From the NCBI GenBank assembly GCA_910586425.1, contig CAJUHL010000001.1:27222-91221 (forward strand): a DNA stretch of 64,000 nucleotides, in the 5' to 3' direction. The stretch's first letter is position 1. Every line of letters starts with the position of its first letter. Under the pieces are notes generated by a model. That model was not told the origin of the DNA and did no database searches. It saw nothing but the letters and a program-made list of their open reading frames with translations. The stretch comes from an uncultured Bacilli bacterium (GTDB lineage: Bacteria; Bacillota_I; Bacilli_A; RF39; UBA660). This document shows, one piece after another, positions 1-8,729 of this stretch. The position numbers and the translations under genes were made by a program.

Positions 1-1
1 T

Positions 2-3000
2 TTTAAAGGATCTGATTACGAAGATAAATATATGGATTTGGGAAAAGCAATTGGAAATCAATTGGAAATACTAGATGAAATGAAAAATTTATATGATATG
101 GTATTTTTGAAAAAATTACTAGAAGGTGAAGATGAGAGTAATATATCTTCTGTAATGGTAAATCGCTACTATATACATAAACAAGATTTGAACCTTTTAA
201 AATCTGTTTTTAAATCAAACAAAGAGATCTATAGACAAATTTTTAAAACAAAAACGAAACCTTGTTTATATGAAGAATATATCCATAACCATATGACATA
301 TGATGAATTTACCAAAAAAATTCTTCATTTCTTGGAAAAACATTTCCGCCAAGATACTCCATTAGAAAATAATATTTGTTTAAAAAATAGAATAGAAGAT
401 GGGAACTTTTTACCACGAATTACTAGTACTGAAAATGGCAAATTTCCGTATCAACTAAATTGTGATGAACTCATTTCTATTATAGAAAATCAAGGTGTTT
501 ATTATCCATTTTTAAAAGAAAAAGAAAATGGGGAATATAAATTAGTACAATTGTTACAATTTCGAATTCCATATTATGTTGGACCATTAAATCATACGAC
601 AGAAAACTTGAAAAAGAACCGTAATGCATGGGCAATTAAAAAAGAGAATGTTGCATGTATCACACCTTATAATTTTAAAGAAGTCATTGATTTAGAAGCA
701 TCAGCCGAAGAATTCATACTTCGTATGGTTGGAAAATGTACCTATTTGCTAAAAGAAAATGCAATGCCAGCAAACTCTATTTTGTATTCTAAATTTAAAG
801 TGTTAAATGAATTAAAGCAAATCAAAGTAAATAATCAAAAACTAGATCTTGCAATTCAACAAAAAATTTATGAAGATTTCTTTTTAAAAACAACAGGTAG
901 TTTAACAGATAAACGGTTCAAAAGTTTCTTATATCAAATACCAGAAATGAGAATGTATGATGATTTATCAGTAACAGGATATTCTTCAGATATGAAGTTT
1001 GCGAATACGATGCAGTCCTATATTGATTTTTTTGGAGAAAATGGGATATTCGAGGGAACTTCATATGGAATAGAGGATGCAGAACAGATTATTTCATGGA
1101 TTACCATTTTTGAAGATAAGGATATTGTAAAGAAAAAGGTAGAAGCAAATTATCATTTAAATGATATAAAAATAAGCTATTTACTAAAAAAGAAATATAA
1201 AGGTTGGAGTAATCTGTCAAAGAAACTGCTTACAACTGCATACTATCAAAACCCAACTACAATGACAAAACAATCTATTTTAGAAATTATGGAAACAACG
1301 GAAGAAAATTTTATGCAAGTGTTATACAATCAAAAATATAAATTTCAAGATATGATTGCCCAAATGAATGGAAGTGAGATGGCAGAGCGATTAAGTTATG
1401 ATGTGGTACGTGAACTTGCCACTTCTCCTGCTACTAAAAAAGGGATTTATCAAGCATTATTGTTAGTAGAAGAAATCATTCACATTATGGGTTATGAGCC
1501 CAATCAAGTTGTGTTAGAAATGGCTAGAGGGGATGAGAAGAAAGAACGGAAGAATGATAAAAAGAAATTTATAGAGAGTTTATACACAAAATGTAAGAAA
1601 GACATTAGCAATTATAATCAATTGAAAAAAGAATTGGATCATTATGAGAAAATTGATTCACAAAAACTATTTCTATATTTTATCCAAGAAGGAAAAAGTT
1701 TATATTCAGGCACACCTTTGGACATCGATAAATTGGAATCCTATGAGATTGATCACATTATTCCAAGAACTCTTTTGAAAGATGATTCTATTGATAATAA
1801 AGCATTGGTGCTTAAAGAGGAAAATCAAGAAAAAGCGGCGGCTTTGGTATTACCATCACATTTTCGAAATGATGTTATGCGAAAATGGTGGAATCACTTA
1901 AAGAAGCATGGTTTAATTTCGAGTAAGAAATACCATAATTTATGTAGAAGTAAATATTCTAAAGAGGATATTGAAGGGTTTATCAATCGTCAATTGGTGG
2001 AAACAAGACAAATTACGAAACATGTAGCAAACATTATTCAAAAGTATCATCCAAAGTCTAATCTTGCCTATATTCCTGCTAGTTTATCGCATAACTATAG
2101 GGAAAAATTTGAATTATATAAGTTTAGAGATATTAACAATTTCCATCATGCACATGATGCATACCTAGCTGCTGTTTTAGGAGAGTATAAGACTTCTTAT
2201 TTAAAGGAAGCGATTGATTTTGAGAAATTAAAGGAATTGACGACAGAGTGGCTTCATAGTAAAAATGATAAAGAGTTAAATTATGGATATGCGATTAATA
2301 GTTTAGATAATAAATTTCCTAGATATGATAAGAATGGGGAAATTGTATTTGAACCAGAGAAATTCAACCATATTGTAGAGGACACTTTGTATCAAAATGA
2401 TGTGATTATTAGTAAGAAAACGGAAATGAAAACTGGAAAATTTTATAAAGAAACAATTCATTCTAAAGCAGAGAAAGGAAATAAACTTCCTTTGAAAGCA
2501 GGGTTAGATCCAAAGTTGTATGGCGGATATCAAGATGTTGAAGTTGCTTATACAGTACTTGTATTTTATCAAAATCAATATAAATTAGTAGGGATTCCAA
2601 TACTAATTTGTGCACAAGCCAAAAAGAATTCGTCAGTAATTATGGAGTATATTAGGAAACATTTAGGTTTAAGTGAAAGTGATGATTGTGTATTAGTAAA
2701 AGATAAAATTTTCTTTAATACATTGTTTGAATATAAAGGACAAGCCGTGTATTTAAGGGGATATGCGACGGAATCAAAAGGTTGTGAAGTTGTCAATGCG
2801 GTGGAACTAAAAGTTCCAAGAGCAAAAATGAAACAATGGAAATATGTGCTCAATTATGTTTTAAATGATAAAAAGATGATGAAAGAAGATTGGTCAGAAA
2901 CTAAAACAGAACTATTAATGGATGAAATAATACAATGGTTACTCTCTAGAAAAGAGTTTTATCCATTATTTAAAAATGCAATTGATAAAATTGAGGCAGT

Positions 3001-3214
3001 ATTAAATGAGACAATGTTATCGGTGGATGATAAAAAAAGAGTCATTAAAGAATTGTTTATTTTATATGGTACAAGTCGAAATGCAAATTTATCATTTATT
3101 CAAAATGGTGGGCTCAGTGATCGCATTGGAAGGCTTAGCGGAAGAAATATAAATCATGGAATTATTATTTATCGTTCTATATCTGGTTTAAAGGAAAGGT
3201 ATTATGAGTTTTAG
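2..3214 (+). CDS. cas9: Cas9 endonuclease, type II-A (5'-truncated by window)
   Basis: RNA-guided DNA endonuclease that cuts both strands of a target next to a PAM. The frame is open to base 2 and the first visible residues already lie in the recognition lobe, so the start, RuvC-I and the bridge helix lie outside the window, roughly 300 residues judging from usual II-A lengths. Counting from the first in-window Met at base 32, the catalytic set is present: RuvC-II motif VVLEMARG with E496, HNH motif YEIDHIIP with H575 followed by DNKALV, and RuvC-III HHAHDAYLAAVLG with D709. A PAM-interacting C-terminal region follows. The stop overlaps the cas1 start by 11 bases, so the genes are translationally coupled. 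Nothing visible suggests inactivation. Confidence 0.97.
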   Translation, partial: FKGSDYEDKYMDLGKAIGNQLEILDEMKNLYDMVFLKKLLEGEDESNISSVMVNRYYIHKQDLNLLKSVFKSNKEIYRQIFKTKTKPCLYEEYIHNHMTYDEFTKKILHFLEKHFRQDTPLENNICLKNRIEDGNFLPRITSTENGKFPYQLNCDELISIIENQGVYYPFLKEKENGEYKLVQLLQFRIPYYVGPLNHTTENLKKNRNAWAIKKENVACITPYNFKEVIDLEASAEEFILRMVGKCTYLLKENAMPANSILYSKFKVLNELKQIKVNNQKLDLAIQQKIYEDFFLKTTGSLTDKRFKSFLYQIPEMRMYDDLSVTGYSSDMKFANTMQSYIDFFGENGIFEGTSYGIEDAEQIISWITIFEDKDIVKKKVEANYHLNDIKISYLLKKKYKGWSNLSKKLLTTAYYQNPTTMTKQSILEIMETTEENFMQVLYNQKYKFQDMIAQMNGSEMAERLSYDVVRELATSPATKKGIYQALLLVEEIIHIMGYEPNQVVLEMARGDEKKERKNDKKKFIESLYTKCKKDISNYNQLKKELDHYEKIDSQKLFLYFIQEGKSLYSGTPLDIDKLESYEIDHIIPRTLLKDDSIDNKALVLKEENQEKAAALVLPSHFRNDVMRKWWNHLKKHGLISSKKYHNLCRSKYSKEDIEGFINRQLVETRQITKHVANIIQKYHPKSNLAYIPASLSHNYREKFELYKFRDINNFHHAHDAYLAAVLGEYKTSYLKEAIDFEKLKELTTEWLHSKNDKELNYGYAINSLDNKFPRYDKNGEIVFEPEKFNHIVEDTLYQNDVIISKKTEMKTGKFYKETIHSKAEKGNKLPLKAGLDPKLYGGYQDVEVAYTVLVFYQNQYKLVGIPILICAQAKKNSSVIMEYIRKHLGLSESDDCVLVKDKIFFNTLFEYKGQAVYLRGYATESKGCEVVNAVELKVPRAKMKQWKYVLNYVLNDKKMMKEDWSETKTELLMDEIIQWLLSRKEFYPLFKNAIDKIEAVLNETMLSVDDKKRVIKELFILYGTSRNANLSFIQNGGLSDRIGRLSGRNINHGIIIYRSISGLKERYYEF

Positions 3215-4073
3215 AACAGTAGTAATTACAAAACAAGCAAAGTTGAATTACCAAAACCGATTTTTGGTCGTGAAAAATGGAATAGAAGAATCTTATATTC
3301 ATTTGACTGAAATTGATACGATTATTGTAGATTCGATATCAGTTTCCATTTCTTCTTATCTATTAAAGGAACTGTCACAAAATAAAATTAATATTATATT
3401 TTGTGATGAGAAGCATAACCCTTTTGGCGAATTAAGTTCTTTTTATGCCAGACACAATTCTAGTAAGATGTTAATGTTACAAATAAAATGGACACAGAAA
3501 CAGAAAGATACTTTATGGAAACAGATTGTTATTAATAAAATTACCAATCAAAGTTATGTTTTAAAGAAAACAAAATCAAAAAATAAGGATAGGTTACTTT
3601 CGTATGTTTTAGAGGTTGAAACTGGTGATAAGACTAACCGAGAGGGTCATGCGGCTAAAGTTTATTTTAATTCTTTGTTTGGCTCTGATTTTGTTAGAAA
3701 TCAAGAGGATGTTGTGAATGCTGCTTTGAATTATGGATATACGATTTTGTTATCTACTATTAATAAAGAGATTGTTAGTTTAGGGCTTCTTACACAATTG
3801 GGTATTCATCATAAAAATGAGTTTAATGAATTTAATTTTAGTTGTGATTTGATGGAACCGTTTCGACCTATTATTGATTCTTTTGTTTTTTATAATCAAG
3901 ATAGGGTGTTTGATCAGGAATATAAAATGGACATTGTAAACTTATTGAATCATACATTTCCATATAAAGGGAAGCAATATACATTAAAGGATATATTAAA
4001 ATTGTATGTTAAGAATGTTGTTGATGTTTTAATGGAGAAAAAGGAATATGAAGGGTTTATTTATGAGGGATAG
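3204..4073 (+). CDS. cas1: Cas1 integrase, type II-A
   Basis: Catalytic subunit of the Cas1-Cas2 spacer-integration complex. The protein is 289 aa, the usual size for II-A Cas1. The metal-binding residues are recognisable: E147 in the motif NREGHAAK, H202/H203 in GIHHKNEF, and E218 in DLMEPFRP, closely matching the spacing known for streptococcal Cas1. It overlaps the end of cas9 and the start of cas2, so cas9-cas1-cas2-csn2 is one operon. The protein looks intact, so adaptation may still work, although the array is short. Confidence 0.96.
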   Translation: MSFRTVVITKQAKLNYQNRFLVVKNGIEESYIHLTEIDTIIVDSISVSISSYLLKELSQNKINIIFCDEKHNPFGELSSFYARHNSSKMLMLQIKWTQKQKDTLWKQIVINKITNQSYVLKKTKSKNKDRLLSYVLEVETGDKTNREGHAAKVYFNSLFGSDFVRNQEDVVNAALNYGYTILLSTINKEIVSLGLLTQLGIHHKNEFNEFNFSCDLMEPFRPIIDSFVFYNQDRVFDQEYKMDIVNLLNHTFPYKGKQYTLKDILKLYVKNVVDVLMEKKEYEGFIYEG

Positions 4074-4383
4074 AATTATGCGAACAATTGTATTTTTTGA
4101 TTTACCAAATGTATATGCGAAAGATAAAAGGAATTATCTATTGTTTCGTAAGTTTTTGATTCATGAGGGATTTATTATGATGCAAGAGTCCGTATATTCT
4201 AAGATTGTTTTAAATTCTCAACAAGCAAGTTTATTGTGTAGTCGCATAAGAAAGAGTGCACCTAAAAAGGGGGTAATTCAATTGCTAACGATTACAGAAA
4301 AGCAATATGCCAATATAGAATATGTAATAGGGGAATCTAATACAAAGATTATAAATAGTGAGGATAAGTTGATTATATTATGA
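4063..4383 (+). CDS. cas2: Cas2, type II-A
   Basis: Dimeric structural partner of Cas1 in spacer acquisition. The fold is recognised from the N-terminal strand RTIVFFDLPNV, the helix LLFRKFLIHEGFIMMQ, and the late motif PKKGVIQLLTITEKQY, all typical of II-A Cas2. I place the start at 4063 because the resulting N-terminus MRDRIMRTIVFFDLP aligns with streptococcal Cas2. An ATG at 4078 has an equally good GAGGGA Shine-Dalgarno and is possible. A further upstream ATG (4048) inside cas1 is less likely. The stop shares an ATGA with csn2. Confidence 0.95.
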   Translation: MRDRIMRTIVFFDLPNVYAKDKRNYLLFRKFLIHEGFIMMQESVYSKIVLNSQQASLLCSRIRKSAPKKGVIQLLTITEKQYANIEYVIGESNTKIINSEDKLIIL

Positions 4384-5054
4384 AATTGGATATCAGCTAT
4401 TTTGACAATGCGATTTCATTTGAAAATGGAAGTGTAGCTGTACTAGAGATAGAAAATAAGGATTACTTTTATTATTTGGTAAATGATCTCATTCAATTGG
4501 AGAATGGTTCGTTTGTTGAAAATATTCGTTTTTTAGAGAATGATGGGACAGAGTGTAGCCATATTACATTTAAGGTTATAGCTAATTATTTTGTCTTTTC
4601 GTTTGATTCTACCAAAATGAACAATTATGTTATGAAACAAATTTTGGGTAGTATTGAAAGTAAAGAGAAGGAAAATATCAATAAGGAGTTTCAGAAAATT
4701 TGTAAATGTTTTTTGGAAATTTTAGGAAAAATAGATTTACCATTATCTTTTGAGGATGAATTAAATATGGAATCTTTTATCAAATTACTCAAGGTTAGGA
4801 TTTTTTCTAAAAATAAGTTAATTGATAATTTGCTTTTACTGATAGAAATTAGCAAGTTATTAGAGAATAATGATTTACTTGTTTTTGTCAATTTAAAACA
4901 ATATTTAACAAAGGAAGAACTAGTAGAATTATATAAGTATTCTATTTATAATGAAGTCAAAATATTTTTGATTGATTCTCAAGCTTATGGTATTAAACTT
5001 GATTATGAAAAGAAGTTGTTAATTGATGAAAATATGGATGAATTTGTGATATAA
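4380..5054 (+). CDS. csn2: Csn2, type II-A adaptation protein
   Basis: Csn2 forms a tetrameric ring that binds DNA ends and is required for spacer acquisition in subtype II-A. The 224-aa length and the N-terminus MKLDISYFDNAISFENGSVA, followed by the VLEIENKDYFYYLV segment, fit the family, and so does its position between cas2 and the array. The ATG overlaps the cas2 stop (ATGA). Its presence fixes the subtype as II-A rather than II-B or II-C. The gene ends 85 bases before the first repeat. Confidence 0.93.
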   Translation: MKLDISYFDNAISFENGSVAVLEIENKDYFYYLVNDLIQLENGSFVENIRFLENDGTECSHITFKVIANYFVFSFDSTKMNNYVMKQILGSIESKEKENINKEFQKICKCFLEILGKIDLPLSFEDELNMESFIKLLKVRIFSKNKLIDNLLLLIEISKLLENNDLLVFVNLKQYLTKEELVELYKYSIYNEVKIFLIDSQAYGIKLDYEKKLLIDENMDEFVI

Positions 5055-5139
5055 TAATTACAGATGATACAGATTTCCATTTACAGATGAAGTGTAGACA
5101 TTCTCTATTGTCTATGATAGGCTTAAAGCCGCATTTGAG
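5055..5139 (+). promoter_or_regulatory. CRISPR leader with ATTTGAG anchoring motif
   Basis: AT-rich 85-base stretch between the csn2 stop and the first repeat. It ends with ATTTGAG (5133-5139) directly against repeat 1. This is one of the known leader-end motifs that anchor new spacer insertion in type II-A systems. A small GGC-ttaaa-GCC hairpin lies just upstream (about 5120-5131). The motif also fixes the array polarity: new spacers enter at 5140. Confidence 0.8.
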
Positions 5140-5572
5140 GTTTTAGATCTATGTCATCTTGAATGGTATTAAAACAGAGGATACAGCTATTAGAATTGAT
5201 GATAAGTTTTAGATCTATGTCATCTTGAATGGTATTAAAACGACTATAATTTTCATCTTTCAATATTGGCACGTTTTAGATCTATGTCATCTTGAATGGT
5301 ATTAAAACTAGGTCCAAATTTCGTAGTAATGATGAGAGAGTTTTAGATCTATGTCATCTTGAATGGTATTAAAACTGATGTTCCATATCTTACACACCAC
5401 GGCATGTTTTAGATATATGTCATCTTGAATGGTATTAAAACATTTACTTATAAGATAATGGCTTTATAGTAGTTTAGATCTATGTCATCTTGAATGGTAT
5501 TAAAACAGCATTCAGACAAGCGATAGCGCGTTCAGGGTTTTAGATCTATGTCATCTTGGATGATATTAAAAT
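5140..5572 (+). CRISPR. Type II-A CRISPR array, 7 repeats and 6 spacers
   Basis: The 36-bp repeat begins GTTTTAGATCTATGTCATCT and ends GAATGGTATTAAAAC. Repeats start at 5140, 5206, 5273, 5340, 5406, 5472 and 5537. Spacers of 30-31 bp lie at 5176-5205, 5242-5272, 5309-5339, 5376-5405, 5442-5471 and 5507-5536. Repeat 5 has one substitution (GATATATG). Repeat 6 lacks one T of the GTTTT start. The last repeat is degenerate at its 3' end (GGATGATATTAAAAT), marking the leader-distal terminus. Spacer 6, the oldest, matches 29/30 bases of the nearby inovirus prophage (11738-11767). I saw no match in this window for spacers 1-5. No tracrRNA anti-repeat is visible, so it is probably upstream of the window. 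Confidence 0.98.
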
Positions 5573-5679
5573 GAAGTACATACTTATAACTAGATTTTGT
5601 AATTTCAAATTGGATCAAAATTTAGGAATTATTGCAGATTTGAGTGCAATGAAAAATTGAATGAATATATAAGCTTAAC

Positions 5680-5849
5680 AAAACAATTATTATTCATACT
5701 GAAAATGGAAGCGAAGGGACTAGTATATTTAACAATGTTCAAGCGTTAACGGAAGGTGTTTATTATTAGGTGAAGTGAATGAAGTTATATAAAAGGTAAA
5801 CTATCATTTATAGATAATGATTCACATATACTTGTATTGGGTGAAACGT
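5680..5849 (+). pseudogene. Decayed coding remnant after the CRISPR array
   Basis: Between the last repeat and the ZIP gene, protein-like text runs through three frames: a stretch containing HTENGSEGTSIF and ALTEGVYY ends at a TAG, continues one frame over as LGEVNEVI, then shifts again to GKLSFIDNDSHILVLGE. Each break is a stop or a shift. This looks like an old gene fragment with frameshifts, family unknown. It could be chance in AT-rich DNA. The rest of 5573-5679 shows nothing I can name. Confidence 0.3.
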
Positions 5850-6602
5850 ATGGACAAACAAGTTCTATATGCATTTCTTTTAACTACCATTGCAGGATTA
5901 TCGACAATGATTGGATGTCTTTTTATCTTTCTTCCAAAGAGAACAAAGAAAGTAATTATTGGTTCTTTAAGTTTCGCATCAGCAGTTATGCTTACAGTAT
6001 CGTTTACCGATTTGCTTCCTGAATCATATGGTATGTTATCAGAAGAATTTCAATTATTTCCATGTATTATCATTATACTTATTTGTATGAATATTGGGGT
6101 TATCTTTTCCTTTTTGATTGATAAATATTTACCAGATGGAGTAGGAGAGAATGGGTTATATCGTGTGGGGATTATTTCTATGTTGGCAATTATTCTACAC
6201 AATATTCCAGAAGGTATGGCAACCTTTATGGCAGGTAATACAGATATCCATCTTGGAATTGCTTTAACTTTCGCAATAGCGCTTCATAATATTCCAGAGG
6301 GCATTAGCATATCAATTCCAATTTATTATGCAACAGGAAGTAAGAGAAAGGCTTTATGGTATACATTTATTTCTGGATTATCTGAATTATTTGGCGCTAT
6401 TATTACTTATTTATTTTTAAAGCCATTCATTACCGATCGTCTTATGGGGTATTTGTTTGCTTTGATTGCAGGAATTATGTTGCACATTTCTTTATTTGAG
6501 TTATTACCAACTGCTTGGAAATATAAATGTAAAAAAATTACAGTATTTTATTTTATAATTGGTTTTTTATTTATATTACTGAATCATTTTATCTTTCAAT
6601 AA
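5850..6602 (+). CDS. ZIP family divalent metal transporter (ZupT-like)
   Basis: Membrane permease that imports zinc or other divalent cations. It has about eight hydrophobic segments in 250 aa. The family signatures are clear: helix 4 HNIPEGMATFMAG and helix 5 HNIPEGISISIP carry the paired His/Glu metal-binding residues of the ZupT/GufA branch. I choose the ATG at 5850 (GGGTGA Shine-Dalgarno just upstream, product MDKQVLYAFLL) over the upstream ATG at 5817, which has no ribosome site. The gene stands alone and ends at a strong terminator. Substrate specificity cannot be read from sequence. Confidence 0.9.
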   Translation: MDKQVLYAFLLTTIAGLSTMIGCLFIFLPKRTKKVIIGSLSFASAVMLTVSFTDLLPESYGMLSEEFQLFPCIIIILICMNIGVIFSFLIDKYLPDGVGENGLYRVGIISMLAIILHNIPEGMATFMAGNTDIHLGIALTFAIALHNIPEGISISIPIYYATGSKRKALWYTFISGLSELFGAIITYLFLKPFITDRLMGYLFALIAGIMLHISLFELLPTAWKYKCKKITVFYFIIGFLFILLNHFIFQ

Positions 6603-6626
6603 AAAGAGACTAAAATCGTCTCTTTT
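6602..6626. terminator. Bidirectional intrinsic terminator
   Basis: Perfect 9-bp stem AAAAGAGAC / GTCTCTTTT with a 7-base loop. It lies between two convergent genes (ZIP transporter and the Asn-rich gene), with A-run and T-run on the two sides. Confidence 0.85.
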
Positions 6627-6644
6627 CTTTGGGTTTAAAACTAT

Positions 6645-6866
6645 TTATCTAAGCTCAAATGAATGTTCATCGTTTTCGTCTAAACGAAACGAGTGAGATT
6701 CTTCATCATCGAAACCGATACTATCAGTTACGTTGTTAGAATTCTTGTTTGAAACATCTTTACAATTACAATTTGTAACATTGTTATTACTTTTGTTAGT
6801 AACATTATTGTTATTTTTGTTTGTTAATTGTGTATTCTTAGATTGTTTTGCATTATTCTTTTTCAT
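6645..6866 (-). CDS. Small Asn-rich repeat protein, unknown function
   Basis: A 73-aa, highly polar protein. The N-terminal half is Lys/Asn-rich with repeated NNNVTN units (NKNNNNVTNKSNNNVTN), then a CNC. The C-terminal third is acidic with two related pieces, SHSFRLDE and EHSFELR. No membrane segment. I start at the ATG at 6866 (GGTGAT Shine-Dalgarno) rather than the GTG three codons earlier. The composition recalls small acid-soluble or coat proteins of spores (compare gamma-type SASPs, also short, polar and repetitive), but I see no decisive motif. It stands alone and ends at the shared terminator. Confidence 0.6.
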   Translation of the reverse strand: MKKNNAKQSKNTQLTNKNNNNVTNKSNNNVTNCNCKDVSNKNSNNVTDSIGFDDEESHSFRLDENDEHSFELR

Positions 6867-6931
6867 TTTTATCACCCAATAATAGTATTATCTTTTTTGT
6901 TTTTTCTATGCAAATTAAAAATTGTTAAAAT

Positions 6932-6961
6932 TTGTCAAAAAAAAGAGTAATATGCTATAAT
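6932..6961 (+). promoter_or_regulatory. SigA-type promoter for the NERD gene
   Basis: -35 TTGTCA (6932-6937), 18-base spacer, -10 TATAAT (6956-6961). It lies 48 bases before the start of the next + strand gene. Confidence 0.65.
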
Positions 6962-7009
6962 CATTTTATGAAGTATGTTGTTTGCTGTAATAGAGAAGGG
7001 AAGCGCTGA

Positions 7010-7624
7010 ATGCAAATAACTAAAAATTACATGGTAAAACCAAATCATTATAAATTAGTTCATCAAATATTCTATTCCAAAATGAGTAATTTCGAAAAAG
7101 GAAAAATTGGTGAACAAATTATTGTGAATCATATTAAAAAAGAAATTGATATTTATCATAAAATTATTCAAAACGTAATTTTAACAAAAGACGAAAAAGC
7201 AACTGAAGTAGATATTATTTTAATTACTTGTGTTGGCATTTATGTAATTGAAAGTAAAAATTTTAAAGGGTATATTTATGGAACAGATACTGGTAGAATT
7301 TGGACAGAGTGGTTTTCTCATCATTATAAATATCACTTTGATAATCCCATTTTACAAAATCAGTATCACATAGAATTTATGGCACATAATTTAGAACGTG
7401 ATTTGAGTTATTTTCATTCTTATATTGTTTTTGGAGATGATGCCAAATTACAAAAAGTTATTATACAAGAAGAAAACCAACCAAAAGTAACAGTCATTAA
7501 TAATAAAGATTTAATATCTAATTTAATTGCGGATATTCACTCACGAGATATTATTTTGTCGCATGAACAAATTGATAAAATGTATATAGATTTAAAATAT
7601 TTTTATTCGCATTTAGAAAGATAG
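7010..7624 (+). CDS. NERD (nuclease-related) domain protein
   Basis: A 204-aa protein with a NERD domain: GKIGEQIIVNHIKKE, then the restriction-endonuclease-like core EVDIILITCVGIYVIESKNFKG (D...E-x-K arrangement), followed by a sheet-rich part with NPILQNQYH. NERD proteins are predicted DNA-processing enzymes, and the exact role is unknown in most cases. It has a GAAGGGA ribosome site and its own promoter. The downstream membrane-protein gene starts 20 bases later, so the two are probably co-transcribed. Proximity to the CRISPR locus and the prophage makes a defence role possible but not shown. Confidence 0.85.
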   Translation: MQITKNYMVKPNHYKLVHQIFYSKMSNFEKGKIGEQIIVNHIKKEIDIYHKIIQNVILTKDEKATEVDIILITCVGIYVIESKNFKGYIYGTDTGRIWTEWFSHHYKYHFDNPILQNQYHIEFMAHNLERDLSYFHSYIVFGDDAKLQKVIIQEENQPKVTVINNKDLISNLIADIHSRDIILSHEQIDKMYIDLKYFYSHLER

Positions 7625-7643
7625 AAAAGAAGGGTAGGGAATT

Positions 7644-8399
7644 ATGAAAAGCAGAAGAAACAAAGAATATATAGAAAATATTAATTATATAGGTATTATT
7701 ATATCTATTATCTCCTCTAGTTTATTTATTTATAGTTTTATATTAATTAGAGATTTCTTTCAAATGGGAAATTATGTTAAGAAAAATTTAAATTTAAATT
7801 TACTACAAAATACAGGTAATTATATTTGGAGTATATTTGTTTATATTTTATTGTGTTTATTGGCATTCATAATTTTTGCCTGTATTTATAAAGATCCAAG
7901 AAATAAGAAAACACAAGATATAAAAATTATGGAAGTGGTTTATCTAGTTTTTTTGGCGATAAATTTAGATATTATAATTTATCAAGAAATAAAACTATGG
8001 CAAATTGGATTAATTATTATATTTTTATTTCTTTCTCAGTTTTCAGTTTATAACAATATTTCTTCCACATATGCGATTAAAATAATAGAAACTATAAATA
8101 AAGGTTTTATTTGGAATATATTCATAATTGTTTTAGTTTATATAGTGATTGTTAATTTTATTCCTTTTGTAGGATATATATTTGGTGGTAATTTTCAGCG
8201 AACAAATTATATTATCAATTCAGAGCAAACATTAATTTTAGAATATTTAGATAATCAAAAAGCAATAGTTGCTGATTATACTTGCAAAGATGAAACCTGT
8301 GATAATATTATTGTGCATAGTAGTAAAACACAGTGCATTATAGATTTAACAAATGTTACAATTAGTAAAATGAAATTTAAAAGTATCAATTATAGATAA
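7644..8399 (+). CDS. Multi-pass membrane protein, unknown family
   Basis: A 251-aa protein with about five or six hydrophobic segments (near residues 13-35, 57-80, 95-110, 115-133 and 152-178), then a polar tail of about 65 residues containing CKDETCDNIIV and a third Cys (TQCII). I do not recognise the family. AGGGTAGGG Shine-Dalgarno. It follows the NERD gene closely and is the last chromosomal gene before the prophage attachment site, ending 10 bases from the dif-like repeat. Confidence 0.7.
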   Translation: MKSRRNKEYIENINYIGIIISIISSSLFIYSFILIRDFFQMGNYVKKNLNLNLLQNTGNYIWSIFVYILLCLLAFIIFACIYKDPRNKKTQDIKIMEVVYLVFLAINLDIIIYQEIKLWQIGLIIIFLFLSQFSVYNNISSTYAIKIIETINKGFIWNIFIIVLVYIVIVNFIPFVGYIFGGNFQRTNYIINSEQTLILEYLDNQKAIVADYTCKDETCDNIIVHSSKTQCIIDLTNVTISKMKFKSINYR

Positions 8400-8409
8400 A
8401 ATACACATT

Positions 8410-8437
8410 AGTTAACATAATATAGACTTTGGAAGAA
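8410..8437 (+). repeat. Left prophage attachment site (attL), hybrid dif
   Basis: The 20-bp sequence ATTAGTTAACATAATATAGA occurs here (8407-8426) and again at 16994-17013, flanking the inovirus. Its core AGTTAACATAA (8410-8420) reads as the XerD arm of a Bacillota dif site, followed by central TATAGA. The right-hand arm, CTTTGGAAGAA, is a poor XerC arm and probably comes from the phage attP. Confidence 0.8.
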
Positions 8438-8729
8438 TATTAAGTTTAAAATAAAGTAGGTAAGTTATAATCAATTTCATTTTTTGGCACGTAAGATTAA
8501 GAATTTATTTCATTCTTAGTATTAACAATTTAAATTCGTTTATGCCGAGAAAATTCATTTTTTTAGGAGATCACATGATAAACTGTATATGTGAAAAATG
8601 CCTTTTCCCACTTCGATAGAAAAAACATAATAAATTGACATATTTTATGTCGCGAAAGTTATTGCAATTCTAATGGACTTTTTTGTTATAATATCGTTGT
8701 TAAAAAAAGAAAAAATAATAAAAGAAAAA
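8427..8729 (+). other. Prophage left-end noncoding stretch
   Basis: No convincing gene. It holds a TATAAT at about 8689-8694 with a weak upstream TTGCAA, a TTGACA at 8636, and a 14-codon open frame at 8575-8619 (begins MINCICEKC) with a TAGGAGATC ribosome site. Any of these may be functional, but none is well supported. Confidence 0.35.

Noticed and set aside
2575..2853. 92-aa - strand ORF within cas9
   Set aside because: Shadow of the conserved cas9 frame.
1..3214. Cas9 as a complete 1060-aa protein starting at base 32
   Set aside because: The frame is open upstream and the first residues already belong to the recognition lobe, so this is a truncated view, not a short Cas9.
5176..5471. Spacers 1-5 as further self-targets
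   Set aside because: Reading them against both strands by eye gave only chance matches of about 7 bases (for example AGAGGAT at 11768), not a protospacer.
5573..5849. Search for a tracrRNA anti-repeat near the array
   Set aside because: I found no stretch complementary to the repeat here or elsewhere in the window; it is probably upstream of cas9 beyond base 1.
5837..6022. 61-aa ORF overlapping the ZIP gene
   Set aside because: Out-of-frame shadow; the ZIP frame has family motifs throughout.
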